From: CALNYZ01 sp942490945
GTDB taxonomy: Bacteria > Pseudomonadota > Gammaproteobacteria > UBA6429 > Thiohalophilaceae
Assembly: GCA_942490945.1 (NCBI GenBank)
Contig: CALNYZ010000018.1
Coordinates: 1,178,001-1,242,000, forward strand
Direction of reading: 5' to 3'
Length of the DNA: 64,000 nucleotides
This document shows positions 54,477-61,914 of this stretch, piece by piece; the stretch's first letter is position 1; the number at the start of each line of letters is the position of its first letter. The notes below the pieces were generated by a model. It saw nothing but the letters and a program-made list of their open reading frames with translations, had not been told where the DNA came from and did no database searches. The position numbers and the translations under genes were made by a program.

Positions 54477-55017
54477 GGAGAGGCCGAGTCGGCTGACGAA
54501 CCGCCGCAGGCGGTGAAGAACGTCGAAGCGCAAGCGTAGACGGCCCCAAAGGGGTGAGCAGCTTTGCTGCGAATAACGCGCGACCCTGCGATCATAAACA
54601 GCGGCGCGCAGCAAGTAACGAATTCAGTATGCGATGACGTACAAATATGTGTTTTGGAGAGCTGGCCGAGCGGCTGACAAGCTGACGAAGTCAGCGCAGA
54701 ACGTCGAAGCGATAGCGTAGACGGCCCCAAAGGGGTGAGCAGCGTTGCTGCGAATAACGCGCGACCCTGCGATCATAAACAGCGGCGCGCAGCAAGTAAC
54801 GAATTCAGTACGCGATGACGTACAAATATGTGTTTTGGAGAGCTGGCCGAGCGGCTGACAAGCTGACGAAGTCAGCGCAGAACGTCGAAGCGATAGCGTA
54901 GACGGCCCCAAAGGGGTGAGCAGCTTTGCTGCGAATAACGCGCGACCCTGCAATCAAAAACAGCGGCGCGCAGCAAGTAACGAATTCAGTACGCGATGAC
55001 GTACAAATATGTGTTTT
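54477..55017 (+). repeat. Three tandem ~181-bp repeats each beginning with the 5' part of tRNA-Ser
   Basis: Units 54477-54655 (179 bp), 54656-54836 and 54837-55017 (181 bp each), directly followed by the intact tRNA-Ser. Units 2 and 3 open with the first 22 nt of the tRNA (GGAGAGCTGGCCGAGCGGCT and GA); unit 1 has a degenerate version. They then carry hairpins: in unit 1 ACCGCC-gca-GGCGGT, in units 2 and 3 GCTGAC-gaa-GTCAGC at the same place, followed by AAC, CGTC...GACG, CCCC-aaa-GGGG, TGAG, a GCAGC/GCTGC stem sharing the G of TGAG, and CGAATAAC. Each unit ends with the same leader that precedes the real gene. Confidence 0.93.
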
Positions 55018-55107
55018 GGAGAGCTGGCCGAGCGGCTGAAGGCGCGCCCCTGCTAAGGGCGTATAGGTTAATCCCTATCGAGGGTTCAAATCCCTCGCTC
55101 TCCGCCA
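55018..55107 (+). tRNA. tRNA-Ser (anticodon GCT)
   Basis: 90 nt including encoded CCA. Acceptor GGAGAGC pairs with GCTCTCC, discriminator G. Anticodon arm CCCCTGCTAAGGG gives GCT. Long variable arm and T-loop TTCAAAT. It matches gammaproteobacterial tRNA-Ser(GCU). It lies after csrA, as in E. coli serV. Three partial copies of its 5' end precede it. Confidence 0.97.
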
Positions 55108-55112
55108 TAAAT

Positions 55113-55143
55113 AAAAAGGCCCCTTTTGGGGCCTTTTGTTTTT
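55113..55143 (+). terminator. Terminator after tRNA-Ser
   Basis: AAAAGGCCCC-tttt-GGGGCCTTTTG with further T residues. Confidence 0.85.
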
Positions 55144-55212
55144 GCCCTTTCGATAATATCCAGGCCCCAGTGTTATCCGGTTTGCCCATATATTTTGAGG
55201 GCGAACATTAAC

Positions 55213-55241
55213 TTGGGAAAATCCTGTTCAGCCTGTATAAT
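55213..55241 (+). promoter_or_regulatory. tRNA-Arg promoter
   Basis: TTGGGA (55213-55218), 17-bp spacer, perfect TATAAT (55236-55241), GC-rich discriminator GCGCCCC. The tRNA begins 14 bp after the -10. Confidence 0.8.
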
Positions 55242-55254
55242 GCGCCCCTTCCAC

Positions 55255-55331
55255 GCGCCTGTAGCTCAGTTGGATAGAGTACCTGGCTACGAACCAGGCG
55301 GTCGGGCGTTCGAATCGCTCCAGGCGCGCCA
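55255..55331 (+). tRNA. tRNA-Arg (anticodon ACG)
   Basis: 77 nt with encoded CCA. Acceptor GCGCCTG / CAGGCGC, discriminator G. Anticodon loop CTACGAA gives ACG (read as ICG). T-loop TTCGAAT with stem GGGCG/CGCTC. It lies after tRNA-Ser, the usual order. Confidence 0.97.
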
Positions 55332-55804
55332 TATCCATAAAAAATCCCCTTCATTGGGGATTTTTTATGGATGGGGTATTTGTTGAGTCGGTTCGGACGC
55401 CCGACGTTATATTTCCAAGTGTTCGACTACAAATTGGAAATTTATAGAACGCTGAGCAACGCGAAGCGGCCCGCAGGGTGAGCGCGTAGCGCGAATAATC
55501 GCTCCAGGTTGCGTGACCAGAACCCTGATAAGGGTTCAGGGAATACTTAATAAATCCTGAAGGGATTTTAAGTGCGCCATATCCATAAAAAATCCCCTTC
55601 ATTGGGGATTTTTTATGGATGGATTTTTTGTTGAGTCGTTTCGCACGCCCGACGTTATATATCCAAGTGTTTGACTACAAATTGGAAATTTATAGAACGC
55701 TGAGCAACGCGAAGCGCGAATAATCGCTCCAGGTCGCGTGACCAGAACCCTAGTAAGGGTTCGGGGAATACTTAATAAATCCCGAAGGGATTTTAAGTGC
55801 GCCA
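55332..55804 (+). repeat. Two tandem repeats (248 and 225 bp) downstream of tRNA-Arg
   Basis: Unit 1 55332-55579, unit 2 55580-55804. Each starts after a GCGCCA/CCA end like that of tRNA-Arg. Units contain the terminator palindrome (unit 2 repeats it at 55581-55620), a CTACAAATT/AATTTATAG hairpin, AAC, CGCT...AGCG, CCC-gca-GGG, TGAG, a GCGC-gta-GCGC stem sharing the G of TGAG, and CGAATAATCGCTCCAGG, where TCGCTCCAGG is also the end of the tRNA-Arg T stem and acceptor. Unit 2 lacks about 23 bp spanning the CCC/GGG hairpin. The second unit ends TGCGCCA, then unique sequence. Confidence 0.92.
55333..55372 (+). terminator. Terminator of tRNA-Arg (duplicated in next repeat)
   Basis: ATCCATAAAAAATCCCC pairs perfectly with GGGGATTTTTTATGGAT, 6-nt loop, with internal T run. 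An identical hairpin recurs 248 bp downstream. Confidence 0.85.
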
Positions 55805-56088
55805 TTTCTTATAAAACAATAAGTTATCAGTACTTTTAATCAGAACTGGTAGCTTATTATTTTTTCCGCGATAAAATATAATTCAATATTATCAAACAGT
55901 TAGACAAAATAAGACCGCCCGGTAAAAAACCATGTGGTTGGGCGATTAACTTATTGAAAACTTTATGAATATTTAAAGATGTTATAAACATGATCCCGGC
56001 AAAAGCTTGAAACATCGCCACGCCACTATTTCGAAAATACTATAAATATAGATACTTGGTAATGTAACTGTGTGTGCAACGATATTGA

Positions 56089-56799
56089 ATGTGTGAAATG
56101 AAAAATCTACAGAACATGTTAACTGAGCAGGAACAGGAACAACTCGAAGAGATGTTAATGAACCGTTTTGCTGACGATATCGACGTTGGCGAACTGGATG
56201 AAGGTATTTTTGATTTGTCGACACTCGATGGTTTTTTTACGGCCATCGTCAGTGGCCCGACCATGATTCCCCCTTCCAAATGGTTGCCACGAGTGTGGGG
56301 TGACTTTGAACCGGAGTGGAAAGATCAAACTGAATTCGAGCTTGTGTTCTCATTGCTGGTGCGATACATGAACGGTATCGTGATACATTTTGAGAGTCAG
56401 CCTGAAAATTTTGAACCCCTGTTTCTGGAACGCGAGATAGAAGGAAAGATCTATTCTATTGTGGATGAATGGTGTGTTGGTTATATGAAAGGTGTGGAGC
56501 TGGCCGTCGAACAATGGCAGCTAGATCAGTCGACCATGCGCGAGTTATTAACGCCCATGATGTTGTTTGGCACAGAAGACGGTTGGGAAAAATTGTTGAA
56601 CTTAACTGAAGAGGAAACCGAAAAATTTCGCTGCGCCATTACACCCAATGTTCGCAAAATTCAGGTCTACTGGCGAACACGCCGGGAGCAGGATAATCCA
56701 GTTCACTTCCCTGTTCGGCGCAGTGAACCACGCATCAGCCGAAATGATCCTTGTCCTTGCGGTAGTGGCAAAAAATATAAAAAGTGTTGTTTGCACTAA
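56089..56799 (+). CDS. YecA-family protein (UPF0149) with C-terminal SEC-C motif
   Basis: 236 residues. N-terminal UPF0149 domain (about 30-190, DEGIFDLSTLDGFFTAIVSG) and a SEC-C zinc-binding motif at the end (RNDPCPCGSGKKYKKCCLH). SEC-C motifs bind zinc and occur in SecA and in proteins tied to ribosomes or SecA. YecA-like proteins can bind SecA or ribosomes. An internal Met three codons downstream (56098) may be the start. The 284 bp between the tRNA-Arg repeats and this gene hold one CGCCC/GGGCG hairpin but nothing I can name. Confidence 0.88.
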   Translation: MCEMKNLQNMLTEQEQEQLEEMLMNRFADDIDVGELDEGIFDLSTLDGFFTAIVSGPTMIPPSKWLPRVWGDFEPEWKDQTEFELVFSLLVRYMNGIVIHFESQPENFEPLFLEREIEGKIYSIVDEWCVGYMKGVELAVEQWQLDQSTMRELLTPMMLFGTEDGWEKLLNLTEEETEKFRCAITPNVRKIQVYWRTRREQDNPVHFPVRRSEPRISRNDPCPCGSGKKYKKCCLH

Positions 56800-56838
56800 G
56801 TGTGAAGGTCTAAATGTGAAAAATAAATAATACAGTCA

Positions 56839-57861
56839 CTATATGTCACCGAGTAAACTATGAAATTCTGTAGGTAACTTTTTCATTCCTTCATATAATT
56901 GCGTCATAAACTTTTCTGGCATTGATTTCGCTGCGCTCAAGGCAAGCTGAATATCACCGGGCCGATCTTCCATTAACACCAAAAGTAGTTGTTCTGCTTG
57001 CGCGATATCTTTTATTGCTTTTGCCTGGAATGCGGCAGGACGTCGCACTGCAGTAACAAGTTTATGCAGCGCGTACCGAGCAGGGGATGGGACGTTGACA
57101 AGGATACCAGCACGCGCAACCATGACTGCCGGTTGAATATCGTCAAACAGGTAATCTAAAAACCGTAGGGGCTCGGCATAAGTGTTAAGTGTGGGAATAA
57201 AAACCGGGTCTGAACTGGGTTTGCCTTTTAGCGGGGTGAGTAAATCCACACTGAGTTGTTTGCCTTGTATACGAAATCGGGTGGAAGGCGCTTTGCGATT
57301 CAGCGCGGGTACTTCGATAAATCCCATATTGGCATCAAGTAACGCTTGTTTTAAGTCGGTTGTTTCTGCGCGTAAACCCAGTTCGATATGATTATCACTG
57401 GCAATATCAATATCGTGGGTTTGTGTCATTTTGCTTGACCAACGTACCCCCAGCATATTGCTATAAAGACCAAACGCGTGCGAACCGACCAAAACACCAC
57501 CGACTAAAAATACCCCTGCGCGTTCAATAATTTCAAACAGGCGGGCTTCGGCGTGGCTAACTGTCTGTGCATTACCGCTGACCAGCATGGCGACGAGTTG
57601 TTCGCGATCTTGGCGATCTGGCTTGGTCTTATCCCACAGGGCGCGCTCATTTTTGATTAAAGCACGTAGCTCAGGTTTGTCTGGTCCGAGATAATGTTGG
57701 GTTTTGTTGCTTCCAACGGTAAGCTGTAAATACCAATGAACCGCGTTTTTAATCGTTTTCTGGACGAATGACAAACCTCGTCCTGATGGTACAGTGGCTT
57801 GCAAACACTGACTCAAAAGTTGGGAATAGAGTAGCCGGGTACTTTCTGATAAATAATCCAT
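56839..57861 (-). CDS. Nucleotidyltransferase-fold protein of the GSU2403 type
   Basis: 340 residues from ATG at 57861 (MDYLSESTRLLYSQLL); the frame is open another 52 codons upstream, but that part covers the operator and is unlikely to be translated. GGVLVGSHAFGLYSNMLGV and THDIDIA look like the GS...DxD active site of a minimal nucleotidyltransferase; the DLLTPLKGK region supplies a later acidic strand. Such enzymes transfer NMPs to protein or small-molecule targets; several relatives are antitoxin/toxin partners. It is divergent from a Fic gene, and large palindromes lie between them. Confidence 0.75.
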   Translation of the reverse strand: MDYLSESTRLLYSQLLSQCLQATVPSGRGLSFVQKTIKNAVHWYLQLTVGSNKTQHYLGPDKPELRALIKNERALWDKTKPDRQDREQLVAMLVSGNAQTVSHAEARLFEIIERAGVFLVGGVLVGSHAFGLYSNMLGVRWSSKMTQTHDIDIASDNHIELGLRAETTDLKQALLDANMGFIEVPALNRKAPSTRFRIQGKQLSVDLLTPLKGKPSSDPVFIPTLNTYAEPLRFLDYLFDDIQPAVMVARAGILVNVPSPARYALHKLVTAVRRPAAFQAKAIKDIAQAEQLLLVLMEDRPGDIQLALSAAKSMPEKFMTQLYEGMKKLPTEFHSLLGDI

Positions 57862-57884
57862 AAATATCCACTCTTCGGGACTGT

Positions 57885-57914
57885 TATACGCAGTATAGTA
57901 TAAAACTGCGTATA
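57885..57914. promoter_or_regulatory. 30-bp palindrome upstream of the nucleotidyltransferase
   Basis: TATACGCAGT, 10 bp, ACTGCGTATA: perfect 10-bp arms. It ends 24 bp before the ATG at 57861 and overlaps TATA-rich promoter-like sequence, so it is a good operator candidate. Confidence 0.6.
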
Positions 57915-58043
57915 GCGATGATTTAACACACTGGAAATTTGCTAAATAAGTAAGCAAGAAAATCTGAATTCGATTTTCCCTCCGTTTGCACCTCATTTCG
58001 GTTGGTATTTGAGCCAAATCTCCTCTATAATCGACTCAAATAT

Positions 58044-58072
58044 TGAGCCGAATATTGTATGTATTCGGCTCA
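58044..58072. promoter_or_regulatory. Inverted repeat upstream of the fic gene
   Basis: TGAGCCGAATA, 7 bp, TATTCGGCTCA: perfect 11-bp arms. A third half-site TTTGAGCCAAAT lies at 58008-58019. It ends 28 bp before the fic start, so it probably controls that promoter. Confidence 0.65.
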
Positions 58073-58100
58073 CCATCTTGACTGAGGTAGGCAGACGTAA

Positions 58101-59234
58101 GTGACACACGACCAATGTGAGTGGATATGGCAGCATAACGAGTGGCCAGACTTTACCTGGCAAGCGGCGTCGTTCGCACCAATATTACGTGAAATCAATC
58201 AGTTACAAGGCCGTCTACTCGGTAGCCGCGCGGCCGTGGATACCACAGACAATATGACAACCGAGCTGGATGCGTTGCTTCAAAACGCAATCAATACAGC
58301 CGCCATCGAAGGTGAACAGCTTGATGTGGGTTCCATCCGTTCTTCATTGGCTCGTCGTTTAGGGATGGATCGCTCTGGATTACTGGCGGGCACGCCGCAA
58401 ACAGAAGGGTTGGCAGAAGTGCTGATGGATGCCACGCGTAATCCGAATCTACCGCTGACGTTGGAACGTTTGTTTCAGTGGCATCGTGCGTTATTCCCGG
58501 ATGAGCCAAGGATTCTGACGACGATACGTGTCGGTGCATTTCGTGAGGTGGATCCCATGCAAGTGGTATCGGGTCCTGTCGGGCGACAGCGAATTCATTT
58601 TGAAGCGCCACCGTGTGCAGTGCTCAAGCAAGAAATGAAATCCTTTATAGATTGGTTTAACCAGTCAAATGATGACAAAGTCTATGATCCGATTTTGCGT
58701 GCAGGTGTGGCACATTTATGGTTTGTTACGCTACATCCGTTTGATGATGGCAATGGTCGTCTCGCGCGCGCGATAACCGATTTAGCGTTGGCGCAGGCTG
58801 AGCATCAAAGCGTACGATTGTATGCCATGGCCGCCACGATCATGGAAAATAGAAAAGCGTACTACGCAATACTCGAAAAGACACAGCGCAATGGATTAGA
58901 CATTACACCGTGGTTGGAATGGTTTTTAACTATGCTGAAGCAAACTTTGGTGGTTGCTGCAAAGCGTATTGGTTTTGTCGTATTAAAAGCACGTTTCTGG
59001 CAGCAACACGCACAAAGCGTGCTGAATGAGCGACAAGTAAAAGTGCTAAATAAATTATTGGATGCTGGTCCGGAGGGATTTGAAGGCGGACTAAATGCAA
59101 CTAAATATATAAGTATGGCTGATGTGAGCAAGGCAACGGCGACGCGTGACTTGACCGAATTGGTTGAGAAAGGCTGCCTGATACAACGAGCAGGCGGTGG
59201 CCGAAGTACGAGCTATGATATTAGCTGGCCTTAG
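58101..59234 (+). CDS. Fic-domain AMPylator with N-terminal inhibitory helix and C-terminal winged helix
   Basis: 377 residues. N-terminal DUF4172-like domain (about 1-90) containing T66-A-A-I-E70-G71, the (S/T)xxxE(G/N) inhibitory motif of class II Fic proteins. The Fic core HPFDDGNGRLAR is at 212-223 with catalytic His212. A C-terminal winged helix (about 310-377, SKATATRDLTELVEKG) could bind DNA and autoregulate. Fic enzymes transfer AMP to a protein hydroxyl. The start appears to be GTG at 58101. Divergent from a nucleotidyltransferase; the combination might be a toxin-antitoxin-like or stress locus. Confidence 0.9.
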   Translation: MTHDQCEWIWQHNEWPDFTWQAASFAPILREINQLQGRLLGSRAAVDTTDNMTTELDALLQNAINTAAIEGEQLDVGSIRSSLARRLGMDRSGLLAGTPQTEGLAEVLMDATRNPNLPLTLERLFQWHRALFPDEPRILTTIRVGAFREVDPMQVVSGPVGRQRIHFEAPPCAVLKQEMKSFIDWFNQSNDDKVYDPILRAGVAHLWFVTLHPFDDGNGRLARAITDLALAQAEHQSVRLYAMAATIMENRKAYYAILEKTQRNGLDITPWLEWFLTMLKQTLVVAAKRIGFVVLKARFWQQHAQSVLNERQVKVLNKLLDAGPEGFEGGLNATKYISMADVSKATATRDLTELVEKGCLIQRAGGGRSTSYDISWP

Positions 59235-59393
59235 TTGACATATATTGCGTGCCGGATTTTTGCTGAGAGAAGTTGTGTATTATTAAGCTACGCAATTGAA
59301 ATTTTGTAACATGCGTACTGATTTAAAGTTAGTATTTTTAATGACTGGTTGAGTTATTTATCCTCAACGAGCCCGAGGTAATCAATTTATTTC

Positions 59394-59491
59394 GTTCGAC
59401 TACACCGAGCGCTGTGTAGAACATCATCGCTCAATATGATTGAGCGATGATAGCCCGTAGGGCGAGCGCGTTAGCGCGAGTAATCGTGCCA
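59394..59491 (+). repeat. Orphan copy of the tRNA-linked hairpin element
   Basis: In order: GTTCGA, CTACAC/GTGTAG hairpin (59400-59419), AAC, a perfect 13-bp stem ATCATCGCTCAAT / ATTGAGCGATGAT (59423-59451), GCCC-gta-GGGC (59453-59463), GAG, GCGC/GCGC hairpin (59466-59477, sharing the G of GAG), CGAGTAATCG and TGCCA. This is the same series as in the repeats at tRNA-Ser and tRNA-Arg, but no tRNA gene is adjacent. Confidence 0.8.
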
Positions 59492-59496
59492 TATTT

Positions 59497-59531
59497 AAAA
59501 GGCCTACCTGGTTTCTAAGCAGGCCTTTTTT
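59497..59531. terminator. Terminator between orphan repeat and gor
   Basis: AAAAGGCCT (59497-59505) pairs with AGGCCTTTTTT (59521-59531). It can serve gor on the minus strand as well as plus-strand transcripts. Confidence 0.7.
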
Positions 59532-59542
59532 ATTTATTCACA

Positions 59543-60961
59543 TTAACACGCCTGTTTCCATTCATTGCCCGCATCAATTTCCTCGCTGGCACAATCCGCT
59601 TCCGGCGTGTGCATGGTCACCAGTTCCTCTGCGCTGCTTGGATGAATGGCAATGGTACTATCAAAGTCGGCTTTGGTGGCGCCCATTTTCACGGCAACCG
59701 CAAAGCCCTGCAACATTTCATCGGCGTTATCACCAATGATATGTATACCAACGACTTGTTCATTGTCACCTGCACAAATCAACTTCATTGCGGTTTGCTG
59801 CTTATGCGCATGTTTCCCAAGCGCATGCCGCATCGGCGTAAACTGGCTTTTATACACCGTTACCTTATCGGCAAATTGTTGCCGGGCCATGGCTTCTGTC
59901 AAGCCGATGGTTGCAATGGGTGGATGCGCGAATACCACGCTGGGTATATTAACGTAATCCACTTTTGCGTTGGCATCGCCACCGAATAAACGTGTCGCCA
60001 ACTGGCGCCCTGCGGCAATCGCGACCGGCGTTAACGGCATCTTGCCGGTAATGTCTCCGATGGCATAAACACCGTTAACATCGGTGTTCTCAAATTCATC
60101 GACCGGAATGATGCCATTCGGTAACACAGTCACACCCGCTGACGTCAGGTTCAGGCCACGTGTATTGGCGCGTCGGCCCACCGCCCAGATGACGGTATCG
60201 TAGTTTTCCAATACCTCACCGTTTTTCGCGATGACATTCATGCCGTGTTGTGATTGCACAAGTTCACTCACTTCAAATCCGGTATGCAAGGCAATACCTT
60301 GATGTTGCATGGACGCTTGCAACACGTCACTGATCATCGGATCAAAGCGTTCCAATATGCGGTCTTCCAGCGCGATCAGGCTGACCTCAGAACCCAGCGC
60401 ACGTAATACACCGCTTAACTCCACGCCGATATAACCACCACCGATAACAGCAACGCGTTTTGGTTGTTGTTCAAGTGCAAAAAATCCATCGGATGTGATG
60501 CCCAGCTCGGCACCCGGTACAGGCGGCACAATCGGTGCGCCACCCGTGGCAATAACAATATGTTCGGCCTGATAATGCTGACCATCCACTTCCACGGTAT
60601 GCGCATCAACAAAACGTGCATAGCCGGGTATGTGTGTAATGCCGCTTTCGGTGACATAACCATTCCAATAATTCGTAATGTTACCGACATATTCATTACG
60701 CGCGTCCACCAATTTTTTCCAATCGGTTTTTGCACGGGAAACGGGCACACCAAAATCGTTGGCATCATCCGCCGCATACGCCAGGTTGGCTGCATACCAC
60801 ATCACTTTCTTTGGCACACAACCATTGTTAACACAGGTGCCACCCATGCGACTGGCTTCAATGATCGCGACGCGCTGGCCCAATTGCGCAGCACGTTCCG
60901 CGACGGCCAGACCACCGCTGCCACCACCGATGGCGATTAAATCGAAATGTTGTGTATCCAT
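59543..60961 (-). CDS. gor: Glutathione-disulfide reductase-like flavoprotein
   Basis: 472 residues. FAD site GGGSGGLAVAERAAQ, redox-active disulfide GTCVNNGCVPKKVMW, nucleotide site VIGGGYIGVELSG, second FAD motif YAIGDITG and the catalytic HPSSAEE near the end. It reduces oxidised glutathione. After the nucleotide-binding strand, where E. coli Gor has the NADPH-selecting arginines (VRKHAPLRS), this protein reads ALEDRILER, so NADPH preference is doubtful. It is downstream of the Prx-Grx gene on the same strand, separated by a hairpin. Confidence 0.9.
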   Translation of the reverse strand: MDTQHFDLIAIGGGSGGLAVAERAAQLGQRVAIIEASRMGGTCVNNGCVPKKVMWYAANLAYAADDANDFGVPVSRAKTDWKKLVDARNEYVGNITNYWNGYVTESGITHIPGYARFVDAHTVEVDGQHYQAEHIVIATGGAPIVPPVPGAELGITSDGFFALEQQPKRVAVIGGGYIGVELSGVLRALGSEVSLIALEDRILERFDPMISDVLQASMQHQGIALHTGFEVSELVQSQHGMNVIAKNGEVLENYDTVIWAVGRRANTRGLNLTSAGVTVLPNGIIPVDEFENTDVNGVYAIGDITGKMPLTPVAIAAGRQLATRLFGGDANAKVDYVNIPSVVFAHPPIATIGLTEAMARQQFADKVTVYKSQFTPMRHALGKHAHKQQTAMKLICAGDNEQVVGIHIIGDNADEMLQGFAVAVKMGATKADFDSTIAIHPSSAEELVTMHTPEADCASEEIDAGNEWKQAC

Positions 60962-60980
60962 GTTACGTCCTCATTTAATG

Positions 60981-61008
60981 CCTCTCCCCTGTAAGAAACG
61001 GGGAGAGG
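60981..61008. promoter_or_regulatory. Hairpin between the peroxiredoxin gene and gor
   Basis: CCTCTCCCC / GGGGAGAGG, perfect 9-bp stem with a 10-nt loop and no T run on the minus strand. It may stabilise the upstream mRNA or attenuate read-through into gor. Confidence 0.5.
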
Positions 61009-61022
61009 AACAGGTTACAAGC

Positions 61023-61766
61023 TTAAGCCGCTTTTGCCTTGTGCAAATATTTTTCCAGATCTTCTGCGCCACCAACATATTCACCGTTGACAAATATTTG
61101 CGGGACAGTCGACTTGCTGGAGACAGCACGCAGCGTTGCTTCGGTGTAGTCACGGTTCAATACCAGCTCTTCGTATTGCATACCGGCATCGGCCAACATG
61201 CCCTTGGCACGTACACAGTACTCGCAACCTTCGCGGGTAAAGATGGTGACATCTTTCGGTTTTTCCGCATTCGGTGCGATATACGCCAGCATGGTATCGG
61301 CATCCGACACTTCAAACGGGTCGCCCGGTTTGTTTGGCTCGATAAACATTTTTTCAATCACGCCATCTTTTACCAGCATGGAATAGCGCCATGAGCGTTT
61401 ACCAAAACCCAGGTCGGCTTTGTCGACTAACATACCCATGCCGTCACTGAAGTCGCCGTTACCATCCGGTATAAAACGAATATTGTCGGCGTGTTGCTCG
61501 GCTTTCCACTCGTTCATCACGAATGCATCGTTCACCGATACACACACCACCTCGTCCACACCGTGTTGTTTAAAGGTGGGGGTTAACTGGTTGTAGCGTG
61601 GCACGTGGGTTGATGAACACGTTGGGGTAAACGCGCCCGGCAGTGAAAACACCACCACGGTTTTGCCCTTAAAAATGTCATCACTTGATACATCCACCCA
61701 CTCATGATTGTCGCGTGTATGGAAGGTAACTTGTGGTATGGTTTGGCCTTGTTTACTCTCTAACAT
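61023..61766 (-). CDS. Hybrid peroxiredoxin-glutaredoxin (Prx5 type)
   Basis: 247 residues from ATG at 61766 with AGGAG ahead; the frame extends ten codons further. Residues about 1-160 are a Prx5-like domain with peroxidatic Cys in PGAFTPTCSSTHVP. The last 75 residues are a glutaredoxin with CEYC (FTREGCEYCVRAK) and TVPQIFVNG. It reduces peroxides with electrons from glutathione, which the neighbouring reductase can regenerate. It is divergent from oxyR, and an OxyR-like operator lies between them. Confidence 0.93.
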   Translation of the reverse strand: MLESKQGQTIPQVTFHTRDNHEWVDVSSDDIFKGKTVVVFSLPGAFTPTCSSTHVPRYNQLTPTFKQHGVDEVVCVSVNDAFVMNEWKAEQHADNIRFIPDGNGDFSDGMGMLVDKADLGFGKRSWRYSMLVKDGVIEKMFIEPNKPGDPFEVSDADTMLAYIAPNAEKPKDVTIFTREGCEYCVRAKGMLADAGMQYEELVLNRDYTEATLRAVSSKSTVPQIFVNGEYVGGAEDLEKYLHKAKAA

Positions 61767-61853
61767 CGTTATTGCTCCTGTTACGTATTTAATCAAATTA
61801 GTTAATGTCGTTGCGTTGGTAAGAATAATAGGGCAGGCCGAGTGATAATAAAA

Positions 61854-61890
61854 ATTGATTGTTTATATTGTAATGATATACTTAATCAAT
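61854..61890. promoter_or_regulatory. Probable OxyR operator between prx and oxyR
   Basis: A 37-bp inverted arrangement: ATTGATT at the left end, AATCAAT at the right, with ATAT/ATAT repeats between. Length and dyad fit an OxyR tetramer site. It sits 24 bp before the oxyR ATG and about 90 bp from the prx start. Confidence 0.6.
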
Positions 61891-61914
61891 CATTAAAAGA
61901 GGCGTAATATCGGC

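Noticed and set aside
54407..54953. Antisense open frames of 107 and 109 codons over the tRNA-Ser repeats
   Set aside because: They repeat with the DNA units, read through hairpins and tRNA pieces on the wrong strand, and lack Shine-Dalgarno sequences; typical false proteins from repeat DNA.
54477..55804. Tandem repeats as a CRISPR array
   Set aside because: Units are 180-250 bp and contain tRNA pieces and hairpins, not short repeats with unique spacers; no cas gene is present.
57862..58017. 52-residue N-terminal extension of the nucleotidyltransferase
   Set aside because: It would be translated across the 30-bp palindrome and promoter-like sequence, and it is cysteine/aromatic-rich without family resemblance; the ATG at 57861 is better.
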